Source of the DNA: Conchocele bisecta
Taxonomy: Eukaryota > Mollusca > Bivalvia > Lucinida > Thyasiridae
Direction of reading: 5' to 3'
Assembly: GCA_029237695.1 (NCBI GenBank)
Contig: CM055271.1
Location: 85,476,208 to 85,540,207, forward strand
DNA: 64,000 nucleotides
In this document: in pieces, positions 8,650 through 19,690 of the stretch
Position numbering within the stretch: the stretch's first letter is position 1
How the letters are laid out: each line of letters begins with the position of its first letter
Translations under genes and position numbers: made by a program
Notes under the pieces: model-generated
Databases searched by the model: none
Seen by the model: only the letters and a program-made list of their open reading frames with translations
Told to the model about the DNA's origin: nothing

Positions 8650-9560
8650 TAAATTTATGTTTTTTATTAGCCGATCTATTTAAAGATCGGCTATATATTG
8701 GTTATCCAATTTGTTGTATCACTTCCAAATTACATCAACCGGATAATTTTTCATTTTTGGCCATTATCTCTGTTGAAAAATTTAAATATAGCAAAATAAC
8801 ACAATTTGGCTATAAATAAACGTTTTCACTACAAGAGTTCGGTAAACAAAAGTTAGGCGGTTTGCAATTTGGCTATAAATAAATACGGTAAACTAAACTT
8901 AGGCGGTTTGCCTTCTAGTCCAGGGGCAATTGTCGGTATATATATAAGATGCCGGCACCTCGTGTTAATTTATGGCACCCGGTGTTTTTATAAACTTGAA
9001 TGTATAAGGTTTCCAAAAAATCCGGGTGCAATTTTTTAAACCAAGTTGAAGGTCATTTCAAGGTCATTGAACTTTATGCTTGACGGAAGTCGAAAATTGC
9101 CAATATATGAGACAATAGTTCATGGTCCTTAACTTGGAAATTGGTGTAAGTTGTTAAAAAACATTTCTGATGGATATATTAAAGAATTTACGTAAACTAC
9201 ACTAAAATTCAGTATATAATTATCATATTTTCAAGATGGCCGCCAAAAATCGGGTATGTATGAGATTTCGGTTGACTTGCTACATATTTGTGTAATGCTA
9301 AGCGCATTCACCTATATTCAAAGGTTAATTCTTTCAACTGGAATAATATTGTTTACATTTGACTACCATAAGTATTGCATTGATCAGATATTAATGATAG
9401 CTAAATATAACTGGGATAATTTGGTTGGGGAGGAAATCAACACTTCTCTCACTTTTTCCCTGAGATTCCGTAACTACTAAAATGTGGACATATATTGAAC
9501 CCTGATTTGATTGGCTAATAACATCATGCTCTGCATGACTTTTCATTATGGATGTTCTTC
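8650..9560. mobile_element. Unclassified insertion inside the LINE
   Basis: The LINE reading frame stops near 9560 and resumes near 8650, so about 0.9 kb of foreign DNA lies between; boundaries are approximate. It holds a short palindrome AGCCGATCTATTTAAAGATC (8674 on) and two direct copies of CAATTTGGCTATAAATAAA (8803 and 8868), each followed by a TTAGGCGGTTTGC-like segment. No protein or terminal repeat is recognised. Confidence 0.4.
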
Positions 9561-9794
9561 GCATCTTCATAGCTTATATAACATTGGAAAATAAACATTC
9601 CGCCATACCGTTTTAATTGTTCTTTATATATTTGTTTCCATGTGCCAGTATTGTTATCATCACATAGTCATTTTACCCAACTAGCTTTTAAAGATCGTAT
9701 AAAGAAATCGATATCAAGCATATTGATCCCCCTGTTCTCGTAATTTTGCGTTATTACATTTCTTATAATTGTGTCTGGCTTAGAATCCCATAAA

Positions 9795-10379
9795 CGATGG
9801 CCGCGGCCCGCATGTCGAGCCCGCCGAGGCATTTGATGGTCTCGGAGTGTATTTATTTGAAGTTTGATGCCCAATAAGCATACAAAGTTTCAAGCAAATC
9901 TGACTTACGGTTACAGAGATAGTAGGTAAATGTATGTGAAAACTTTAACGCAAATTTTGACAGAAACTTTAACGCAAACTTCTAAGTCATTTGACCTTGA
10001 TATAGGGGCACAGGGGCCGCATGAGTGGGACACAGAATGAATATATGGATGATGACTAATAAGCATATGAAGTTTCAAGTCAATGTGACTTAGGACTGCA
10101 GAGATATAAGGTATTTAAAAACTTAAACGCAGATTTCGGAACGCAAACTACTAAGTCATTTGACCTTTACCTTGGGCACAGGGGCCGCATGAGTGGGATA
10201 CAGCATGAACATATGGATCATGACTAATAAGCATATGAAGTCTCAAGTCAATGTGACTTAGGAATGCAGAGATATAAGGTATTTAAAAACTTTAACGCAT
10301 ATTTCGGACGCACGGACACACGGACACCCGGACGTCATTGTGATCACTATGTCTCGCTTTCCGCAAGCAGGCTCGACAA
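9795..10379 (+). mobile_element. Core-repeat element (pearl/HINE-like) inserted in the LINE
   Basis: It begins with a GC hairpin (GATGGCCGCGGCCCGCATGTCG), followed by about 2.5 copies of a core repeat of about 160-175 bp (TGACCTTGACAT..GGGCACAGGGGCCGCATGAGTG..., ACTTAGGAATGCAGAGATATAAGG). It ends with ACGGACAC repeats and a terminal hairpin CTCGCTTTCCGCAAGCAGGC then TCGACAA. Removing exactly this segment restores an open LINE frame around FLWDSKPD. Relatives are at 31210, 41560, 45850 and 46915. Helitron-type movement is inferred from the hairpin end and lack of a clear target duplication. Confidence 0.6.
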
Positions 10380-10739
10380 AAATCATATGATCTTTTCCGG
10401 ATATGAATAATAGTGCTGTCTGGAGGTGTTTGAATTACTCTTAACCGATATATTAGTTTTGGTACAGCGAAAGTTTGTATTACGTTTACTTTTCCTATCA
10501 ATGCGAGGTGCCTGTATTTCCATTTGTTTAAACAATTTTCGAATTCTTTAATTTTTGGATCAATGTTGTGTTGATAAATTAGGTTTGCATTATTTGAGTA
10601 TGTCATACCCAACGTCTGGGCTTTGTCTGATGTCCATGTAAATTGTTTGTTGAGGAGGTAGTGTATTGATGATTGTGATAATGATCCTACTCGAAGAACA
10701 GTACAAGCAATATTCTAGTCTAGTCTAAGATTTCACTGT

Positions 10740-11045
10740 AGATAGGATTTAAATTACAATAATTCCAGCACAAAAATATTTACACAATTCCCTAACATTT
10801 GATTGGCCTGTAGCAAGTCTCTGTCCAAAATTTATATCCCAGTAAACTCTCACGCCAAACTACTTTCCGTAACCGTGAGGCGCAGTTAAAATAATTATTA
10901 AGAAAACGGAAAATAAACACATTTTCTTGATGAATGTACAAATGTATTTGAAATGCTGGAATTATAAGGAATGAATGGCATTTTTGTTGAATTTATCAGG
11001 GATATAAACTTAATTCCACAAACAGGCCATTCATTCCTACAATAC
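10740..11045. mobile_element. Relic of a fold-back element (family F1)
   Basis: GGAATGAATGGCATTTTTGT at 10970 and its inverse near 11020-11040 flank GATATAAACTT. The left part (AATTCCAGCAC, GTGAGGCGCAGTTAAAATAATT) matches, inverted, the flank of the much longer palindrome at 33948-34113. It is a shortened copy of the same family. No gene. Confidence 0.5.
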
Positions 11046-11284
11046 GCAGTGTGGATCATCGGCTAGAGAAAACAAAAAAAATAATTAAACATATTATTAA
11101 CAATGTGCGTCTAGTGTAGTCTCCGAGCCTTAGAGCGGATTATCGACCATACAGACTGACAACCATGCTATAAGTAGCTTAACACATCAAACACGTTCCA
11201 TGTCTGGTTCTCATAATAATCTGTGTAAAACACTCGGGAAATCAGGTGATGTGGTATAAAATAGTTATAGCATTTATTATCTGG

Positions 11285-11560
11285 GTGAGCATACCGTGGC
11301 CGAGGGGTAACACAGTCGGACTGCCACGCTGGCGACTCGGGTTCGATTCAGGGTTCAGTTCCAGGACGTCAGTGTTTTTGCGATACTTTGTATTTCCTGC
11401 TCTACCAGTCCTTTCGGATGGGGACTTTAAACCGCGGTCTCGTGTATCAGATTTGAAGGAGTCTGGGCACGTTAAAGAACCAGAATAATAGTCTTTATTT
11501 ACCGAGGGTGACATATTTAGTTGATACTATTCTTCCATGTGGCCCGCTATATACATGTAC
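11285..11560 (+). mobile_element. tRNA-derived SINE
   Basis: Box A-like GTGGCCGAGGGGTAACACAG at 11295 and box B GGGTTCGATTC at about 11338-11348 are spaced as in a pol III promoter. They are followed by a body with TTTCGGATGGGGACTTTAAA and GGGCACGTTAAAGAACC, a block I associate with invertebrate SINE central domains. The chance ORFs across it are ignored. Host transcription would be by pol III. Confidence 0.62.
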
Positions 11561-11586
11561 ATACAATACAATACAATACAATATAT
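11561..11586 (+). repeat. ATACA-type pentanucleotide microsatellite
   Basis: Tandem (ACAAT)n, about 5 copies, just after the SINE body, perhaps derived from its tail. Confidence 0.75.
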
Positions 11587-12182
11587 TTTATTCTGGTATA
11601 TAACATATATTACATGTTTTTACCATAAGGAAATGTAGTACAGTGAGACATGATACATTAAATTAATTATCGTGTTTGAGGAGCTTAGAATGTGAAACCT
11701 GAATGATACGTTGAATGATCTTGTATATAAATTTCTACATAAATTACATGTACAAGCGTTAGTGCTTACGGCGATATTGGATAGCAATCACAGTGACGTT
11801 CCTGTTTGAATGCCATTGTGTTTGCGCTATCACCCAACCACCACGCGCATTGGACTTTGATTTAGTGTGAGAATTGTGAAATTGTGAAATTGTGAATGTT
11901 CTCGTGCATAGTGCATACATAACAAGGAAACATGTACATAGACAAATCATAAATGATTGACATAGTATGTGACAAAAACTCTCATCAAATGTTAAGAAAG
12001 ACATCACTAATGTGGATTATGTTTCTAAATTGTAGCCTACTTGACTGCCTATCAGCATAAATTGAAGCAGTGTAGACTCTGATCATACTGTGATTTCACA
12101 GGAAGTTCCAAGTCTACACAAACTAAACCAAACATATGCAACTTTTGTCACTACCAGGACTACTTTTCAAAAACAGGTTCAA
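11587..12182. other. No gene seen
   Basis: AT-rich DNA with only short chance ORFs. A small tandem GTGAAATTGTGAAATTGTGA lies at 11873-11896. Nothing else supported. Confidence 0.6.
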
Positions 12183-12400
12183 TTAAACCTTAGAATGCAG
12201 GAAACGTAAACTTCCGTCCGCTGCCGATTTAAATTCTGAATTCCCTTCCCCCAAACAAAAACATGACCTGACAACACTTCAAAATCATTTCCATTGGAAA
12301 TGGCCCCAAAGTGCTGCCAAAACCTGGTCCCGATGATGAAAATGGAAAACAAAAACCAAACAGCAAACGACAAATCCCAATCCAGCATTGTAAGGGTTAA
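12183..12400. mobile_element. Fold-back MITE with TTAA ends (family P1, copy 2)
   Basis: Ends TTAAACCTTAGAATGC and GCATTGTAAGGGTTAA. The central imperfect palindrome is ATCATTTCCATTGGAAATGG. Same family as 7751-7968, 25323-25564, 30585-30738, 32039-32273 and 32335-32538. Confidence 0.7.
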
Positions 12401-12724
12401 AGGCAAGATGAAATTGGAAATGTTACATTTTTAGACCATGTTGTGCATTGGAATTTGACTGAAAATATAATTGTTCTAGCAGTTGAGATTGTAGGTTATA
12501 GTGTTATCTGATCAGTAAACACCACTAAAACATATTTACACGCATATCACAAAATGAATACACAATAACATAAAACTTCTACATGAACAAAAACATGTTT
12601 AAGATATTTTGTACACATATTTACAAGAGTAGGACATTTTTCATTTAATCTTAAAATATGGCCGGTTTCCTCTGCATCCTTCTTGGGAGACGACATTCAA
12701 GGTCATCGAGCCAGTACTGGATGT

Positions 12725-14370
12725 ATAGCTAATAACAGAGTACAGTAGTGGGTATACATGTACATGCTATGTGTTGTGTGCATGGCCAGGTAAACAAGAG
12801 CTGTAGCTAATAACAGAGTACAGTAGTGGTATACATGTACATGCTATGTGTTGTGTGCATGGCCAGGTAAACAAGAGCTGTAGTTAATAACAGAGTACAG
12901 TAGTGGGTATACATGTACATGCTATGTGTTGTGTGCATGGCCAGGTAAACAAGAGCTGTAGCTAATAACAGAGTACAGTAGTGGGTATACATGTACATGC
13001 TATGTGTTGTGTGCATGGCCAGGTAAACAAGAGCTGTAGCTAATAACAGAGTACAGTAGTGGGTATACATGTACATGCTATGTGTTGTGTGCATGCCAGG
13101 TAAACAAGAGCTGTAGCTAATAACAGAGTACAGTAGTGGGTATACATGTACATGCTACGTGTTGTGTGCATGGCCAGGTAAACAAGAGCTGTAGCTAATA
13201 ACAGAGTACAGTAGTGGGTATACATGTACATGCTATGTGTTGTGTGCATGGCCAGGTAAACAAGAGCTGTAGCTAATAACAGAGTACAGTATGGGTATAC
13301 ATGTACATGCTACGTGTTGTGTGCATGGCCAGGTAAACAAGAGCTGTAGCTAATAACAGAGTACAGTAGTGGGTATACATGTACATGCTATGTGTTGTGT
13401 GCATGGCCAGGTAAACAAGAGCTGTAGCTAATAACAGAGTACAGTAGTGGGTATACATGTACATGCTATGTGTTGTGTGCATGGCCAGGTAAACAAGAGA
13501 TGTAGCTAATAACAGAGTACAGTACATGCTATGTGTTGTGTGCATGGCCAGGTAAACAAGAGCTGTAGCTAATAACAGAGTACAGTAGTGGGTATACATG
13601 TACATGATATGTGTTGTGTGCATGGCCAGGTAACAAGAGCTGTAGCTAATAACAGAGTACAGTAGTGGGTATACATGTACATGCTATGTGTTGTGTGCAT
13701 GGCCAGGTAAACAAGAGCTGTAGCTAATAACAGAGTACAGTAGTGTGTATACATGTACATGCTATGTGTTGTGTACATGGCCAGGTAAACAAGAGCTGTA
13801 GCTAATAACAGAGTACAGTAGTGGGTATACATGTACATGCTACGTGTTGTGTGCATGGCCAGGTAAACAAGAGATGTAGCTAATAACAGAGTACAGTACA
13901 TGCTATGTGTTGTGTGCATGGCCAGGTAAACAAGAGCTGTAGCTAATAACAGTGACAGTAGTGGGTATACATGTACATGCTACGTGTTGTGTGCATGGCC
14001 AGGTAAACAAGAGATGTAGCTAATAACAGAGTACAGTACATGCTATGTGTTGTGTGCATGGCCAGGTAAACAAGAGCTGTAGCTAATAACAGAGTACAGT
14101 AGTGGGTATACATGTACATGCTACGTGTTGTGTGCATGGCCAGGTAAACAAGAGATGTAGCTAATAACAGAGTACAGTACATGCTATGTGTTGTGTGCAT
14201 GGCCAGGTAAACAAGAGCTGTAGCTAATAACAGAGTACAGTAGTGGGTATACATGTACATGCTATGTGTTGTGTACATGGCCAGGTAAACAAGAGCTGTA
14301 GCTAATAACAGAGTACAGTAGTGGGTATACATGTACATGCTATGTGTTGTGTACATGGCCAGGTAAACAA
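12725..14370. repeat. 78-bp minisatellite, about 21 units, with a 141-bp higher-order form
   Basis: The basic unit is 78 bp (CTAATAACAGAGTACAGTAG, then GGGTATACATGTACATGC, then GTGTTGTGTGCATGGCCAGG). Because 78 is divisible by three, the minus strand stays open over long stretches and gives a 26-residue repeat (MHTTHSMYMYTHYC...), most likely a by-product. A 63-bp variant lacking GTGGGTATACATGTA occurs near 13500, 13872, 14012 and 14153. In the last part it alternates with 78-bp units, making a 141-bp higher-order repeat. Each full unit carries the palindrome GTATACATGTACATG. The array ends at TGGTGGTTCATG. Confidence 0.92.
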
Positions 14371-15118
14371 TGGTGGTTCATGTTAAAAACACAGGCACAA
14401 ACCTGTCCGGAAAACTGACAGTTTGATGTAATATAAATGATAGGAGTCCGTTTTCCTGGCTTTTCTACATGTGATTAGCTACATTATATTATTATGTTCT
14501 ACTTCACATTTTGAGTTCTTTGTCAAATGGCGGAACAGGTGAAACTGTCTGATGGCTGGAACACACAAAGATGGCCGACTTGGCCACTCCATGTGCCGTA
14601 TGGGATACAGTAATGAGGCAGTATTCATATATGTATATATGTTATACATATATTCCATCACATTTACGAAGCAATTATCTTTGAATCAAACGATGATCAG
14701 GTATAGAACGGGTCCTTAAATGTTACATAATGATCGCAAATATGTCATGTTATAATTGTATGCGGGTACATCAGTAGAACAGTCACAGTAATTGATATTA
14801 TGTATTTACAGATTTGTGAAATAAAATGGATATATGCTCTAATTACAACAGACAGAGGAAAACAAACTACACACATTTTGCATTCCGATTTGTCGTATCT
14901 GTGTTCAATTAGCGTCCGGTCCAGATTGTTTCTATCTGCAGTCACACATATAATTGAGGGAGAAACCAGGAATGGACGTTTAAAAACACTATTAATGCAT
15001 GTAAGAATGCAATGTGAGTTTGACCATCACACTCGAAAAAATTACGAAAACGTGTGATGGTAAAAATATTACAAAAGGAACTTTATTGTAAATGGCCCTT
15101 TGCTGTGTATTAACACTT
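14371..15118. other. No gene seen
   Basis: AT-rich sequence without recognisable coding or repeat family, apart from a short ATATATGTATATATG run near 14626-14650. Confidence 0.55.
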
Positions 15119-15357
15119 TCAACCCTAAGGAACTGGAATGGACTGATATGCTAATGTTCCGACCAATCCAATGGTCACAAAATGATTTTCAGATTCGTCC
15201 ATTTATGAAAAGGGGGTGTTTTTGTTCTAAGAAATATTAAAATTACTTTCAAAAAGTGCAGATCCTGATGAGACGGCTGGTTACAAGCCGGCTCATCTGG
15301 ATCTGCACTTTTTGCATAAACCGCTATATAGCGGGATTTCGGGTTCAAAGGGTTAAA
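15119..15357. mobile_element. Fold-back MITE with TTAA-type ends (family P2, copy 1)
   Basis: Left end TTCAACCCTAAGG and right end GGGTTCAAAGGGTTAA are inverted. The core palindrome at 15251-15313 pairs AAAAAGTGCAGATCC with its inverse, with a GACGGCTGG..CAAGCCG centre. Relatives: 16489-16550 (part), 35522-35710, 38560-38657. Also likely piggyBac-like by its TTAA/CCCTTT ends (inference). Confidence 0.65.
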
Positions 15358-15850
15358 CAACATAATTGTTCTTTTTAGATTTGAAAACCGTTCTGCCATG
15401 CATTAAAACCTTTATCACATCTTTGACACATTTCCGGGTGTTGTTTCTGTATTAACACAGCTCGTGTGCAAGGTATGTGCATGAGGATGTGATAAATAAG
15501 ATCGATCACGTTTGTCCGCATGTACGAGCGATAATCCGCTCGCTTTATTATCTCCTCGTACATGCTGAGGAACTGTGATCTAACTTATACATATTAAATA
15601 AATCATTACTGGTCTAGGGGAAACAACTCGCTATATCTTCATCAACTATACAGGCAATTTACCACAACCTTTTACATGTATATAATGTATTAATTTGCAA
15701 ATGACCTGGAACGTTGTTTCAAACGATTTACCAATAGGGATAAGAGAATTCCCTGACTTGGGCTGTATCAGACACAATGTCACTCGGGAATACCCCACGG
15801 GATGAGCAAAGCAAATGACAAGTTGATACTTACCATATGTGGGGGAAATA

Positions 15851-15996
15851 GAGAATAGTAGGTTAGTGTCGTGAATGGGAAAACACATCTAGCAAGACTT
15901 AGGAAACATAATGGGCGAGGCTCTGAAGAGCCCATGCCGTTTCTGTGCAGCGCCAGATATTTTTTCCTATTCACGTCACTAACCTACTATTCTATT
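15851..15996. mobile_element. Fold-back element (family F2, copy 1)
   Basis: AGAATAGTAGGTTAGTG at the left is the inverse of CACTAACCTACTATTCT at the right. Arms of about 70 bp run through a GGGCGAGGCTCTGAAGAGCCC centre. The longer-conserved sister is at 30438-30582, and both are followed or preceded by TAGCTTTAAAATGCAAAAATAA. Confidence 0.7.
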
Positions 15997-16264
15997 TATC
16001 CCGTCAAAATTACAAATAGCTTTAAAATGCAAAAATAAACCCAGCCGCAGCCTCAAAATCGGAGAATCAACTTGTATGACAACCGCACATATTCATAAGC
16101 AGTGATTAGGTCGTATTGACAGGATATCAAAAATGGTTCACGGCAACGTGTTTCACGGCACATACGCACTGTGTTGACGGGATAAAATACTATTTTACGC
16201 ACCCCCGAGGTTTTCTAAAGTACACACCTGCCATCATTTTAGATTCGCAAGACGATTAATATTT

Positions 16265-16460
16265 AAATGATATATGGAATGAATCCTACTACTTTTATAA
16301 TGGGTATAACCCTATTCAACTCTCACAAAAATGTACCGAAGGGTCAATCTAGGGATATCTGGATTCCAGTAAGGATGAACTCCACAATTAAATGTACCCT
16401 TCGCATGCTCCCAACCAACCGCCCAGTCATTAACAACATTCATTGTTAATACCCAAGAAA
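16265..16460. mobile_element. Relic of the SINE-like repeat (family S)
   Basis: GGGTATAACCCTATTCAACT, GTAAGGATGAACTCCACAATTAAA and CTTCGCATGCTCCCAACC match, with divergence, the right half of the copies at 44563-44960 and 46095-46470. Confidence 0.5.
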
Positions 16461-16539
16461 ATAGTCTGTTACAAAAATAAATGTTCTAACCCTTTCACCA
16501 CTAAGTAATTGGTATGGACTTTTCACTACAGACTTATGA

Positions 16540-17015
16540 ACTATTGAAAAGAGCTGCTTTTGCAAACTAGAAATGTGGCCTGTCGGCACACGAATGCCCC
16601 ATCTGGCAGCCAAAGAAAACGAGGCGGCACATTTGAAAACACAAAGGGCCAGAGAAGCGTGGATTTGTCACAGCATGAAAGCAGACCATCAGAGCAATGG
16701 GTGTGTGAAATATTAAGCAGATCCATGCAAGGAAACATACATTATAAGACATTTACCTGTGTTTGGAATGCACCAAGTATGTTGTGACCTTGACCCTGTG
16801 CTTAGCGAGGGCAGGACAATCATGAATTTCCACAGGGCTGTAGAGGACCATTAGAGCATGTGTGAAATATCAAGCAGATCTATGTAAGGAAACAGAAAGT
16901 ACAAGACATTTACCCGAGTGTTAAGGTTTTGGGATGGACGTACATACGGACACCCTCACCATTCGGTGGCGGTGCCTAAAAAGTTGGTATAAATATCAAG
17001 ACGATGCCTGTAACG
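16540..17015 (+). mobile_element. Left part of a pearl-like element with about 170-bp repeats
   Basis: About two degenerate copies of a repeat of about 170 bp (GTGACCTTGACCCTGTGCTTAG, AGAGCATGTGTGAAATATCAAGCAGATC, CAAGGAAACAGAAAGTAC). The same repeat, better preserved, is at 26340-26870. It leads directly into the 158-bp array. Confidence 0.55.
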
Positions 17016-17858
17016 CTAAAAACCTTAACCAAGGTTGACTAAAAACCTTAACCAAGGTGAATTAACTAAGTAATTCAAGGTTAAATGTAGGTCACAAGGT
17101 CAAATATAGGTCAGGGGTTGTTGATGTACATCATTAGGAGATGAAGTTGTCCAAGTATGGTTGATGTACGGCCAGGAGTATTCCATCTACAAGCTTGACT
17201 AAAAACCTTAACCAAGGGGAATTAAGTAAGTAATTCAAGAGGAAATGTAGGTCAAGGTCAAATATAGATCAGGGGTTATTGATGTACATCACTAGGAGAT
17301 GAAGTTGTCCAAGTATGGTGGGTGTAGGGCCAGTAGTATTCCATATACAAGCTTGACTAAAAACCTTAACCAAGGGGAATTAACTAAGTAATTCAAGAGG
17401 AAATGTAGGTCAATGTCAAAGATAGATCAGGGGTTGTTTATGTACATCACTAGGAGATGAAGTTGTGCAAGCATGGTGGGTGTAGGGCCAGTAGTATTCC
17501 ATATACAAGCTTGACTAAAAAATCTTAACCAAGGGGAATTAACTAAGTAAAGGTCAAGGTCAAATATAGATCAGGGGTTATTGATGTACATCACTAGGAG
17601 ATGAAGTTGTCCAAGTATGGTGGGTGTAGGGCCAGTAGTATTCCATATACAAGCTTGACTAAAAACCTTAACCAAGGTTGACTAAAAACCTTAACCAAGG
17701 GGAAGTAACTAAGTAATTCAAGAGGAAATGTAGGTCAAGGTCAAATATAGATCAGGGGTTATTGATGTACATCACTAGGAGATGAAGTTGTCCAAGTCTG
17801 GTGGGTGTAGGGCCAGTAGTATTCCATATACAAGCTTCACTAAAAACCTTAACCAAGG
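17016..17858 (+). repeat. 158-bp tandem array of a pearl-like element (about 5 units)
   Basis: Units start TTGACTAAAAACCTTAACC at 17033, 17195, 17353, 17511, 17655 and 17836. Each contains AGGTCAAATATAGATCAGGG and GATGTACATCACTAGGAGAT. One unit is about 14 bp short. Spacing near 158 bp is close to nucleosome length and to the core repeats known in bivalve pearl elements. The same array, larger, is at 27340-28832. Confidence 0.85.
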
Positions 17859-17925
17859 CGTGACGGTGACGCCTACCCCGGTGTGACAACATAAGCTCTA
17901 ACTATTCTTCGAATAGTCGAGCTAA
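17859..17925 (+). mobile_element. Right terminus with hairpin and CTAA end
   Basis: GCGTGACGGTGACGCC, then the hairpin ACTATTCTTCGAATAGT (7-bp stem, 3-nt loop), then CGAGCTAAAA. An identical-type end is at 28833-28901. Hairpin plus CTRR-like CTAA is the usual Helitron 3' layout; the family assignment is inference. Confidence 0.6.
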
Positions 17926-18230
17926 AAAGCAAATCAGTTTTAAAGCGTTTTAACGACAAAGCAAGAACATGAAATGGGAAAAGTTTGTGTGTGAATAAAC
18001 AAAGAAAACAAATATTTTGTTCACTTATTTGCAATAAAATACACGTACAGTTCAAAGAACAAGGAATATGATTACGTCACAATTAAATTATGAAATAATG
18101 ACAGACTGTCATGACCGATAGAAGTCACCTCAGACGAAGAAATATCAGAATATCTATTGTAAAACTAGAAATGGACGCTTGTCGACAAGTGCATGTGTAT
18201 CCCCCTCCCCAGATACACAAGTAGTTTGAA

Positions 18231-19297
18231 ACAAGAGGGCCATGATGGCCCTAATTCGCTCACCTGACTCCATGAACACCAGAGGAGAATGTGAATTGAG
18301 TTCATATGTGTTTTAAAAAAATTGTGCTATTTTTAGATGGTGGTCATCTTGGATTAAGCGATGACTCTCATTTTACCAAATCTGAAAACGCTTCACCCAA
18401 GGATCTTAACTTACTATAGACGTTTGGCCAGCTTCGGCCATGTGGTTCCTGAGAAAAAGACGTTCAAAATCTCGAATAAATGGATGACATAATCATCCGA
18501 TTCCGACAAATATTGCACCAGAGCAATCGCCTCATTGATACCTTCAATTTGATATATGACATGAACAAATTCGGTCAAAAATAAAATTTAACACCACGGG
18601 CCACGCAACTTTGAAAGAGCATTGTACAGCGATCATTCCTACCAAGTTTCGTCGAAATCCGGCCAGCGGTTCATGAGAAGAAGATTTTTTAAGAATTTAT
18701 GCTATTTTTAGACGGCGGCCATCTTGGATTAGCAATGACCTCCATTTTAACAAATCTGAAAAGGCTTGTGAAGAAGAATTTTGAAATCTCTAATAAAAGA
18801 ACAACCTTTTGACCTTTTGGCGGCCATCTTGGATGACATAACCATCTGATTTCAACAAAAAATGCACCAGAGTGATCGCCTCATTGATACCTTCGATTTG
18901 ATATATGACTTGACCATATTCGGTCAAAAATAGAATTTGACCCCAATTTGACCTCACAGGCCACGCCCATTTTTTACCCCGGGGTCACCATTTTAACAAC
19001 TTTGAAAGAGCATTGTACATCGATCATTCCTACCAAGTTTTGTCGAAATCCAGTTGGCGGTTCTTGAGAAGAAGATTTTTTAAGAAATTGTGCTATTTTT
19101 AGACGGCGGCCATCTAGTAATACGTAATGACGTCATTTTAACAAATTTGCAATCCCCCTACATAAGGACCATGACCATAAAGTTTGGTGACTATAGGCCC
19201 AATGGTTACCGAGGAGAAGACGTTTGAAAATGTTCACGGACGACGGACACATTGCGGTAACAATAGCCCACATGAGCTTCGCTCAGGTGAGCTAAAA
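18231..19297 (+). mobile_element. Hairpin-ended (HINE-like) element, copy A
   Basis: Starts ACAAGAGGGCCATGATGGCC (palindromic GGGCCA/TGGCCC) followed by TTCGCTCACCTGA. Ends CTCAGGTGAGCTAAAA, so the subterminal GCTCACCTGA/TCAGGTGAGC is inverted. The body has two to three diverged repeats with GGCGGCCATCTTGGAT and CATTCCTACCAAGTTT. No protein. Very similar to 35929-37361; a worn copy lies at 44313-44560. Confidence 0.75.
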
Positions 19298-19690
19298 AGG
19301 ATGTTCGAGTTATGCGCCGAAGACAAAATCAGTGCGCGAAAAAACAAAGGGTGATAACTTAAAAATTAGCGATGCAAGAGTTATCATTCTTGCGTGACAC
19401 ACCTTTAGGGTCGTGGTCTATGCATGTGTGAAGTTTCATGACAATATTACAAAGGGTGTTCGAGCTATGCTCCGGACACGAAATCAGTGCACGAAACAAC
19501 AAAGGGAGATAACTAAGAAATTAATGACGCAAGAGTTGTCATTCTTGCGCGCGACACACCTTTGGGTCGTCTTCTATGCATGTGTGAAGTTTAATAAAAA
19601 ATATTCCAAAGGGTGTTCGAGTTATGCTCCGGACACAAAATCAGTGCATGAAACAACAAAGGGAGATAAGTAAAAATAAGAGTGCCGCAA
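19298..19690 (+). repeat. 159-bp tandem repeat (about 2.4 units)
   Basis: GCGACACACCTTTGGGTCGT recurs at 19393 and 19552, 159 bp apart, with GTTCGAGTTATGCTCCGGAC and ACAAAGGGAGATAA in each unit. Single units of the same repeat occur at 21625-21785, 22211-22460, 44975-45130 and 45440-45545. It is a core repeat of another pearl-like family. Confidence 0.75.

Larger units (their letters stand above)
7600..10715 (-). mobile_element. Non-LTR retrotransposon fragment (L1/Tx1-like RT C-terminus), 5'-truncated and cut by three insertions
   Basis: Minus-strand coding pieces, in order: 10715-10380 (FTWTSDKAQTLGMTYSNN, FENCLNKWKYRHLALIGKV, a typical RT thumb/C-terminal block); 9794 to about 9560 (LWDSKPDTIIRNVITQN, INMLDIDFFIRSLKASWVK); about 8650-7969 (KEILWHIKHESRTMFYKDW, RCIPPQWVEQI and the zinc-binding segment SLCDFCNMQIETFNDLFWEC); and 7750 to about 7640 (INFYTISFGIVETG). 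Removing the insertions at 9795-10379, about 8650-9560 and 7751-7968 brings these into the normal C-terminal order. The catalytic RT core and endonuclease are missing. Several stops are present, so it is dead. Clade assignment is by resemblance only. Confidence 0.72.

Noticed and set aside
12807..14356. Repeated MHTTHSMYMYTHYC ORFs as a secreted or toxin-like repeat protein
   Set aside because: They are translations of a non-coding 78-bp minisatellite whose unit happens to be a multiple of three.
12725..14370. CRISPR array
   Set aside because: The units are contiguous near-identical tandem copies with no unique spacers, and the DNA is eukaryotic. The same applies to 23630-23935 and 58240-61550.
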